DNA of 32,868 nucleotides from contig NZ_JAIXUB010000016.1 of the NCBI RefSeq assembly GCF_027484205.1, forward strand, positions 1-32,868, in the 5' to 3' direction. The notes below the pieces were generated by a model. The model was not told the DNA's origin and ran no database searches. It was given only the letters and a program-made list of their open reading frames with translations. Shown here one piece after another: positions 10,801-17,400 of the stretch. This DNA comes from Flavobacterium sp. Its GTDB lineage: Bacteria > Bacteroidota > Bacteroidia > Flavobacteriales > Flavobacteriaceae. The position numbers and the translations under genes were made by a program. Each line of letters opens with the position of its first letter. Position 1 is the stretch's first letter.

Positions 10801-13503
10801 AGTATAAACTGTAGTCGAACTAGTATTGAATGTATATCCTAAAGCAGGCGTTCCTATAACTCCGACATTTGGAAACCAAGAGTAAGATTGATAATTAGCC
10901 AACTCAGCAGGTGTAATTTGTACTAATGGCGAATTAGTATTAGCACATTGAGTACTTGATGTAATATTTAGTGATAGTGGTAATGGTGGAACTACCACAT
11001 TTAAAGAATAATCTTCAAATGTTGCCCAAGATCCATTATAACATGGTCCTTGACCTGCTCCAGTTCCTGTTAAAGCATCAATATCTGCTCCTCCAATTCG
11101 CATTCTTACTTGACCTATAGGTTGTCCAGCAGGCACAGTAAATATTGCATTTAAAGTATTTGGACTAGAAGCAGCCGATAATCCTGTGTAAACATTTTCT
11201 CCAGCATCTAAAAAACTTCCATTATTATTCCAGTCAACCCATACTTTAGTATTATAATCATAAGTACCTGTATTGAAAGTTATAGCAACATTAACAGTAC
11301 CACTTGGACTAACATTAGTTGACAAGGCTGAAAAATTACCATAATTATTAGCTTCTGTTGTTGTTGTATTATTAATACTTCCACAGGTTACATTAACAAT
11401 TCCTAAATTATCAACACTTGTTGGAGCGGGATTACAATATGTAGGAACAAATAAAGTTGTAAAAAATGGACTACCAGAGTTGTTTAATGCTACCCATTCT
11501 CCTAATTCTGTTCCGCAAATACTTCTTACCCAGAAATAATAGTTTGTACTACTAGTCAATCCAGACAACACAATTGTTGTTGCTCCAGTACCAACTGTTC
11601 CTGAAGCAGGAGTTGAATTAGTAGGAGCTGTTGCTGAATTTGAATAATAATATGCATAACCATTACTTGGAGCTGGACTTGGCTCTGACCAAGTCAATAA
11701 AGCAGATGATTGTGTAATATTTGCCACTGATACTGCAGTTGGTTTCAAACAATTTGCAAGCTCAATAACTAAATCATCAACAAATAAACGTTCTTGGTTT
11801 GCAATAGAATATGCATTCAAACCAAAGTAATACACATTAGTTGTTGGCGCAGTAAAATAAATCACATTTGTAGTTGGTGACGATTTAATATTAGGTAAAT
11901 CATCCAAATTTAACAACATACTAGTATCATTTGGCGCTAATCCATAGCTTACTTTTAATCTATTTGTAGTAGTTGTTCCTCCTCCATATTTGAATGACAT
12001 TTTATATTGTTGACCAACGGTTAAATTAATTCCTTGTGTGTAAAACCAAGCATTTGCCGCAACACCAGCAGCAGGATATTGACCATCATACATTAAAATA
12101 TTACCCGTCATTCCTGAAGTAGTATAATATGTAGCAGAAGCTGTTGACCACGGATGTGATGTTCCAATAGTTTGATTAGTTGTACAAGTTGGTAAACTAT
12201 TTGTAAGATAAGGTGATACAGCTGGAACAACTGGACCATCAAAATTTTGTGTATACGTTACATTTGTAGGTGAACATAATGTTGAAAATAATATAGGAAC
12301 CCATGAACTATAATCTGAAGCCGAACAACGCGATCGAACATAAACATATTGTTGTGATGCAGGCGTTAAACTTGTTAAAGAAGCTGTTATAATTCCTACC
12401 CCAACTGAACCTGTAGGAGTTGAAGAAGCATTTGGAACATCTAAAGCATTGACACCAACATAATATTGATAACCTTGAGCTGGAGCGGGAGTTGGCGCAA
12501 TCCAATTTAATGTAGCCGATGTACTAGTTATACTTGTAACACTGAGACTTGTTGGAGCAAAACATGTTACTGGTCTAAATCTAAAAACTCTATTTGAAGC
12601 TGCGACTATTTGAGCATTTGTAGTTCCAGCTCCTCCTCTTGTAACAACACTTGCGGTATTACTAGACGCACCACCAATTAACTGACTACCTAAAGTCATT
12701 TGTGATGTTTGTGCTGGCCAATTTGCAGTGCTATTGGTATGACTTAAATTTAAATAATCTGTATTATCCGATCCTCTTAAACCGACTTGTCCAGTCAAGG
12801 CTACACCATATGTAGAACCCAATGAGAAAGAAGCACTATTATAATGAAATTCGATCAAACTTGATGTTTCATACAACCACAGCTGAAAAGCAACATTACT
12901 AGTACCTTCTGATGCACCAGGAGCAGCGCCGTCAATTCTCCTTCTCAAAATCCATTGAATTTTAAAAATTCTATTTGGAGCTACGTTTACACCTGTGTTT
13001 TCAATAAATGTAGAAATATTTGCAGCTGTAGTTGTTGGACTAACAACAGACATTCTTCTTCCATACAATGAAATTACTCCATCACCACCATTAGTAGAAA
13101 TAGGAAACCAGTTAGTAGCAGATGGAGAAGTAGTTCCAAAACTAACAAATCCATTTGAAGAAACATAAATAGTCGTCCCTGAAGCATACGTTGTTCCATT
13201 AAAATTAAAGGCAAAAGGTAAGGTTGTTGTATAAATTTTATCAACAATAGTTGTTGTTCCTGTCTCAAGGTTAGTCCTAGCTGGTACTGCTGGCGAAACA
13301 GGTAGTGGAGCATAATTTGCAGGTGGCGCAATCGTTGAATAAGTTAGCCCACTTCCGTAAGGCAATTGCTCAACTTGATAGTTTGCTACCTGAGCTTCTA
13401 CTCCATTCATTCCAAGAATAGAAAGCACAAAAATTAATGAACAATTAAAAAAAGTATTGTTTTGTGAGGTAAACGTTAAACTTTTAAGTAATTTTTTAAA
13501 CAT
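7849..13503 (-). CDS. T9SS type C secreted adhesin-like protein, FN3/jelly-roll/GEVED (1884 aa)
   Basis: Residues 1-37 are a signal peptide (cleavage near VEA-Q38). Domains in order: nidogen-like N-terminal sandwich (about 40-310, IYVSSNGFVSFG); FN3 (315-409); jelly roll of cleaved-adhesin type (415-583, RLFVDDLVIEL); FN3 (583-686); GEVED (689-838, WVDWNNNGSFLDAGE); Ig/PKD-like (840-950); second jelly roll (961-1141, FVWAVDNVVVSG); Ig-like (about 1200-1305); shared module (about 1307-1655: YDYTYWSSPV, NLIGNPYPSAI, GQSFMIKG, QFFRS); type C sorting domain (about 1655-1884: LERNRLWLDV, FDIRGRQLF, last residues VVNKKVIF). T9SS is expected to carry it across the outer membrane. No catalytic motif was seen, so adhesion or matrix function is inferred. 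It is closest to the 1969-aa paralogue at 14424-20333, and one jelly roll closely matches that of the 7659 gene. Confidence 0.93.
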   Translation of the reverse strand: MFKKLLKSLTFTSQNNTFFNCSLIFVLSILGMNGVEAQVANYQVEQLPYGSGLTYSTIAPPANYAPLPVSPAVPARTNLETGTTTIVDKIYTTTLPFAFNFNGTTYASGTTIYVSSNGFVSFGTTSPSATNWFPISTNGGDGVISLYGRRMSVVSPTTTAANISTFIENTGVNVAPNRIFKIQWILRRRIDGAAPGASEGTSNVAFQLWLYETSSLIEFHYNSASFSLGSTYGVALTGQVGLRGSDNTDYLNLSHTNSTANWPAQTSQMTLGSQLIGGASSNTASVVTRGGAGTTNAQIVAASNRVFRFRPVTCFAPTSLSVTSITSTSATLNWIAPTPAPAQGYQYYVGVNALDVPNASSTPTGSVGVGIITASLTSLTPASQQYVYVRSRCSASDYSSWVPILFSTLCSPTNVTYTQNFDGPVVPAVSPYLTNSLPTCTTNQTIGTSHPWSTASATYYTTSGMTGNILMYDGQYPAAGVAANAWFYTQGINLTVGQQYKMSFKYGGGTTTTNRLKVSYGLAPNDTSMLLNLDDLPNIKSSPTTNVIYFTAPTTNVYYFGLNAYSIANQERLFVDDLVIELANCLKPTAVSVANITQSSALLTWSEPSPAPSNGYAYYYSNSATAPTNSTPASGTVGTGATTIVLSGLTSSTNYYFWVRSICGTELGEWVALNNSGSPFFTTLFVPTYCNPAPTSVDNLGIVNVTCGSINNTTTTEANNYGNFSALSTNVSPSGTVNVAITFNTGTYDYNTKVWVDWNNNGSFLDAGENVYTGLSAASSPNTLNAIFTVPAGQPIGQVRMRIGGADIDALTGTGAGQGPCYNGSWATFEDYSLNVVVPPLPLSLNITSSTQCANTNSPLVQITPAELANYQSYSWFPNVGVIGTPALGYTFNTSSTTVYTLTATMTSSPFSVRTLTYTYNASPTPSPITITPASTTVCPSGPAVQLMATGGIVPNIVVTPVSQNFNSGNGGWVSATATIAPAHINGVIAASYWTIQNTGYNPAGSSGITSVVSNDSSPFFISNSDAQGSGSTTHVTLTSPTFSLATYTDASLSFYHYYKPYNGGAYLEITTNASNATPTWVTLQSWTTATQGAPTNFTQFIYNLNSYIGQTDLKIRFRYNSNWGFVWAVDNVVVSGSSASAVVWNNNSTPVANGVAVPGLYSSYTSSTVNSPYIAGTAVASVYTLPSSATTYIASVSTSAPVCTASNTIAVSVNPILGGNASSNQIICGGSPSDITLSGQNGTIVEWQYANDLAFTTPVSISSSAFATLTSAQMGIFTADRYFRAVITNAGCTSYSNVVSVTFNTTNWNGTAWSNGLPSASKRATFSGNYVSSSDALLAASGTPMVLNACSVTVTGGAIVTFSPNYILNVENTVNTLGGTMNFLEGASLIQDNDVTNGVGVTTGGNLGSINYTRSTTVVSEYDYTYWSSPVANQALSNVSPDSPNDYFFTFDPAVANWYNVPSINLMDVGKGYIIRAPYYANGTAGYASTFIGTPNSGTITTPIVIGPTTATPVYRETNLIGNPYPSAINAIAFLSDAANVNNVEGTMYFWTHTTPITANNYTAADYAVFNYSGSTATSPGTGSITPNGYVGAGQSFMIKGINPIAPYPTGASVKTVTFKNSMRAGLGYSNSQFFRSTTSNSDAQTTSPISDEVSSIVNLERNRLWLDVSNADGLFKQTLVGYVQNATDGLDRGFDGEIVNAGNQVSLYTMVDTTKLGIQALALPFDSSDIIPLGFMSSIESTYTISLSNFDGLFNEQSVYLEDKLLNIVHNLKDSNYTFTSAIGTFENRFQLRFTNTLGVNDPVFNDESVIIFKQNQNIVVSASSVSIDKVEVFDIRGRQLFSKNDINSDEFTITNLDASQQVLIVRVTSLEGKVVNKKVIF

Positions 13504-13607
13504 AGCGTTATATTTTGGGTATAAATTTTTCTAACATTAATTAATTGTTAAAAATATATTATTATTTTTTAAAAAACCATACCTATTAATGCAATAAAAC
13601 AACAAAT

Positions 13608-13636
13608 CGATGAAGTGAAAAATTAAATCGGTAAAC
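13608..13636 (-). promoter_or_regulatory. Paired CG half-sites upstream of the 1884-aa adhesin gene
   Basis: Plus-strand CGATGAAG (13608-13615) and CGGTAAAC (13629-13636) are 21 bp apart, the spacing seen before the gene at 7659. The surrounding 20 bases at 13626-13645 match 7755-7774 at all but three positions. The pair lies about 105-133 bases upstream of the ATG at 13503. It is degenerate, so it is supported mainly by comparison with the other copies. Confidence 0.35.
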
Positions 13637-13754
13637 TACATTAATTTGTAGAATATTTTTTTTTACAATGTAAGATTAATGTGGTTAAAAAATAATGTTT
13701 TCTGTAAAACAATTTGAAATAAAAACATTGATTTTTAATTAATAATACAAAAAA

Positions 13755-13778
13755 AAACCTCCTTAAAAAAGGAGGTTT
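13755..13778 (-). terminator. Rho-independent terminator of the 127-aa gene
   Basis: AAACCTCCTT (13755-13764) pairs perfectly with AAGGAGGTTT (13769-13778) around a 4-base loop. In the minus direction the stem is followed by a T-run. It starts 38 bases past the stop codon at 13816. Confidence 0.85.
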
Positions 13779-13815
13779 AATGGTAACTTAACTAACTGAA
13801 TTATATAGTAACTAA

Positions 13816-14199
13816 TTATACAATTGCACTGTCTTGACTACTCACTTTTTTCATAAAAGTTCTATATAAAACTTTATTTGGAGTAATTCCTGATGATAAA
13901 ATTTGCTTTCTTGTAATTCCTTTTGAAGAATTGTTCTTCACTTCATTCAAATCACTTTTTAATTGTGGTTGTTTAGAACCCATAAACCAGTTAACAAAAT
14001 CTATTTGAGATTCAACAGAAACAATATTAATTTCACTTTGAAGAACAACAGAAGTAGTATTGATTTCTTCTACTACAACATTTTCTTTTGATTGACCAAA
14101 CATTCCAAAACTTGACAACAAAAACAAAAGAAAGAAAAACAACAATCTGTTTTTGTTCTCTGTTAAAAAATTGTTAGTATTTGTGTTTTGTAATTTCAT
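13816..14199 (-). CDS. Small secreted protein of unknown function (127 aa)
   Basis: I do not recognise a named family. Residues 1-18 are polar with several Asn and Lys, 19-33 are a strongly hydrophobic core (FFFLLFLLSS), and GMFGQ at 32-36 looks like a signal-peptidase site, leaving about 91 residues. The mature part has an acidic, Val/Ser-rich start, an amphipathic stretch QIDFVNWFMGSKQ (about 65-77), and a basic C-terminal part with ITPNKVLYRTFMKK. There is no cysteine, catalytic motif or T9SS sorting domain, so it probably stays in the periplasm or is a single-pass membrane protein. It has its own promoter-like box, paired half-sites and terminator, and sits between two giant T9SS adhesin genes. 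A helper or partner role for them is only inference. Confidence 0.82.
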   Translation of the reverse strand: MKLQNTNTNNFLTENKNRLLFFFLLFLLSSFGMFGQSKENVVVEEINTTSVVLQSEINIVSVESQIDFVNWFMGSKQPQLKSDLNEVKNNSSKGITRKQILSSGITPNKVLYRTFMKKVSSQDSAIV

Positions 14200-14224
14200 T
14201 TTAATTTTGTTGTTATTTCTGTGC

Positions 14225-14232
14225 CAAAACTA
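14225..14232 (-). promoter_or_regulatory. Candidate -7 promoter box for the 127-aa gene
   Basis: The minus strand reads TAGTTTTG, an exact match to the Bacteroidota -7 box TAnnTTTG, 26 bases before the ATG at 14199. The -33 position 17 bases further upstream reads ATG instead of TTG, so only half the promoter matches. The paired half-sites at 14263-14290 lie just upstream, where an activator would bind. Confidence 0.4.
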
Positions 14233-14262
14233 CATCCATTGTGAGGTATCATGAAATTTATT

Positions 14263-14290
14263 CGATAAAATGCCCTAAAAATCGTTTAAA
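14263..14290 (-). promoter_or_regulatory. Paired CG half-sites upstream of the 127-aa gene
   Basis: Plus-strand CGATAAAA (14263-14270) and CGTTTAAA (14283-14290) are 20 bp apart. The first is identical to the half-sites before the gene at 7659. The pair ends about 12 bases upstream of the expected -33 region and 64 bases upstream of the ATG. Confidence 0.38.
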
Positions 14291-14371
14291 CCCATTTAGA
14301 AAGTAGTTTGTCTAAAAAATCAGCAGTTAATCTATAGCCAAAAAATGCAAACCCTTAATTATCAACAATAA

Positions 14372-14405
14372 AAAAGGCACGATTTCTATAGAAATCGTGC
14401 CTTTT
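14372..14405 (-). terminator. Strong terminator of the 1969-aa adhesin gene
   Basis: A perfect 15-bp inverted repeat, AAAAGGCACGATTTC (14372-14386) with its complement at 14391-14405, surrounds a TATA loop. In the minus direction it ends in a T-run. It begins 18 bases after the stop at 14424. Confidence 0.9.
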
Positions 14406-14423
14406 ATTAACACACAAATGTAA

Positions 14424-17400
14424 TTAATTGGTGTATTTTTTTGTAACAACAATTAAATCATCTGTAGTTATTTGAATTAATAAAACCTGATTTGTTTTAC
14501 CTAAATCTAAAGTTGTTTCTGAAGAAAAAATATTTTCTTTAGTAGCTATCAATCGTCCTCGCATATCAAAAACTTTTAACTCTTTCATAGTCTTATTACC
14601 TGAATTAATATGTAATAATTCATCTGGTTTATAAAGTATTACAGAGTTGGCATCAAATTCATCTGTATGTAAAGCGTTATTTTGATATATAATTTCAAAA
14701 CGATCATTGAATGTTCCCTGAAGTGTATTGAAAATATAGTTATCTAATTTTAAATTGTGTACCACATTCAATACTTTATCTCTCAAATAGATATCTTGAT
14801 TAATAAATAATCCATCATAATTTGATAATTGAATTTGGAATATTCCATTTAAAGTTGTTGAATATCCTAAAGGAACAACATCTGCAATTTCAAATGGTAA
14901 AGCTCGTCCTTGAATTCCTACGATAGTAGTAGGATTAATCAATGAATAAAAATTTATAACATTTCCAGAATTGAAAGTCAATCCATCAAAACCTCTATCT
15001 AAATCATTAGTGGCTTGTTCTATATAACCAACCATAGTTTGCTTGAACGCACCTTCATTATTAAAAATATCTAGCCAAAAGCGATTCCTTTCTAAATCGA
15101 CGATTTCATTTTCTATACTTGGACTTATTTCTTCTGAAGAACGAAAAAATTGCGAATTAGAATAACCACTACCTCGCATATTATTTTGAAAAGTTACATT
15201 TCCGCCTGAATTTATTCCTTTAATAAAGAAACTTTGTCCTGAAGCTACAAAACCATTTGGAGTAGCATTATTTACTCCAACACCTAGAGAAGGACTTGCA
15301 GAAACACTTCCAGAATAATTAAACATAGCATAATCATCTGCTGTATAATTATTAGCTGTTATTGGTGTGTTATGAGTCCAAAAATACATTGTTGCATCCA
15401 CAACATTTGTATTTAACGGATTGGATAAAAACGATATTGCTCTCAAAGAACTTGGGTAAGGATTTCCAATTAAATTCATCTCTCCAAAACCTGGTGTACC
15501 AACAACGATTGGCGTCGTTATTGTTCCACTGTTTGGAACACCAATAAAAGAAGAAGTATATCCCGAAGTATTGTTTGCATAATAAGGCGCTCTTACAATA
15601 TAACCTTTTCCCGCTTCCATTAAATTATTAGAATTGATATTAACCCAATTAGCAATTGCTGGACTAAAATAATAATAGTAATCATTTGGCGAATCAGGAG
15701 ACATATTAGTTAAGGTTTGCGGAGAAACTGGTGAAGACCAATAGGTATAATCATATTCACCAACAATTGTTGTACTTCTTTGATAAGTAATATTTCCAAC
15801 ATTACCTCCGTTTGTTAATCCAGGAAGATTGACCACATCATTACTCTGAACCAAACTTGCACCATTTTGAAACGTTAAATTTCCTGCAACAACATTCACA
15901 GTATTTTGAACATTTAAAACATAATTATTAGGAAAAGTAACAGTTCCGCTTTGAACTAAAACCGAACAAGCATTTAAAATAAAAGGTGTTCCAGATGCTG
16001 TTAATAATGCATCTGAACTTGGATTGTAAGTCCCATTAAAAACCAATCGTTTTCCATTATCGGGCAATCCATTGCTCCATGAAGTTCCATTCCATGTTGT
16101 AGAAGGATAGGAAACAAAAACTATATTAGAACTTGCTTCATTACAAACACCATTTTTTACAATAGCTCTAAAATATCGAATAGAACTAAAAACACCCATT
16201 TGAGCAGGAGTTAGTGTTGTGGTTGTATTGGCAATTGAAGTAACATTTACTGTAAAAGCAGCATCATCAGCATATTCCCATCGAACAACATTACCAACAT
16301 TGCCTGACAATGTGATATTAGAAGCGGTACTTCCATTACAAATAGTTTGACTTGAAGAAATAGTTCCTGAAACAGTTAATGGTGTAACTGTTATTGAAGC
16401 TGTACTGGTTCTAAAACAACTATTTGAAGCTGTTATTGTGGCTGTATAAGTTGTTGAAGAAAGTGGTTTTGCATATACTACACTTAAAGGTGTTCCTGCT
16501 ACATAAGGAATGGTTGCAGCTACATCTGTATACAAACCTGTTGTTGGCGTCCAAGATAGTGCAGCAGCTAAGGTTCCAGAAATAGTAACATTATCAACAG
16601 CCCAAACATAAGCCCAAGGTGATATAAAATTAAATCTAACCTTTACATTAGTTTGTCCAAGATAACTATTTAAGTTCAAAGTTGCATTTACAAAACTAGC
16701 AGGAGCACCTTGTGTACTTAAATAGGATTGAATTGTTGTCCATGTTGCACCATTATCAGTTGAAACTTGAACATAAAAATTGTCGTTATCAGTATATCGT
16801 AAATAATGCCAATAATTAAGGTTTGCACTTGTATATCCTGCTAAATTGAATGAAGGCGATGTTAAAGTAGTTCTTGTTATTACACCACTAGAAGAACTTT
16901 GAGCATCAGAATTTGCTAAATAATATTGTGATAAATCATTACTTGAAAAAACAACATTCCAAAAAGGACTAATGTAATTATAATTACTTGGTTGTAATGT
17001 CCATTGCGATGCCAAAACATTTCCACCTACAGAAGTATTCGCAACAATCCAGTCGTTTGTAGCACCATTAAAATTTTGAGTCAATATCAAACTAGGTGTT
17101 GCACTACTAGTACTTCCATTAAGTGGTTGAACAGAATTGTAACAAATGGTAGATGTAGGCGGAAGTATTGAAATTGATGGTGGCGCAGCATTAACAACAA
17201 CTGTTATTGTAGCAATATTTCCACATAAACTTCCGCTTGATTGATTTCCAACCAATGTATAGGTAGTCGTTGTTGTTGGATTAAATGTAAATCCAGAAGC
17301 AAAACTTCCTGAGATATTAGTATTTGGCGTCCAAACTAAACTTGAGTAGGAAGCATATCCAGAAACTGTAATCAAAGGTGTTGCATAATCTTCGCAAATA

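Larger units (their letters stand above)
13504..13815. other. Intergenic stretch between the small secreted gene and the 1884-aa adhesin
   Basis: This 312-base AT-rich gap holds the terminator of the upstream small gene (13755-13778) and the paired CG half-sites (13608-13636). A weak promoter candidate for the gene at 13503 reads TTG-N18-TATGGTTT on the minus strand, but its -7 box does not match TAnnTTTG. No gene was seen on either strand. Confidence 0.6.

Noticed and set aside
12308..13331. Short minus-strand frames (65 and 85 aa) inside the 1884-aa gene
   Set aside because: They are frame shadows of a clearly coding region with an intact signal peptide and domains.
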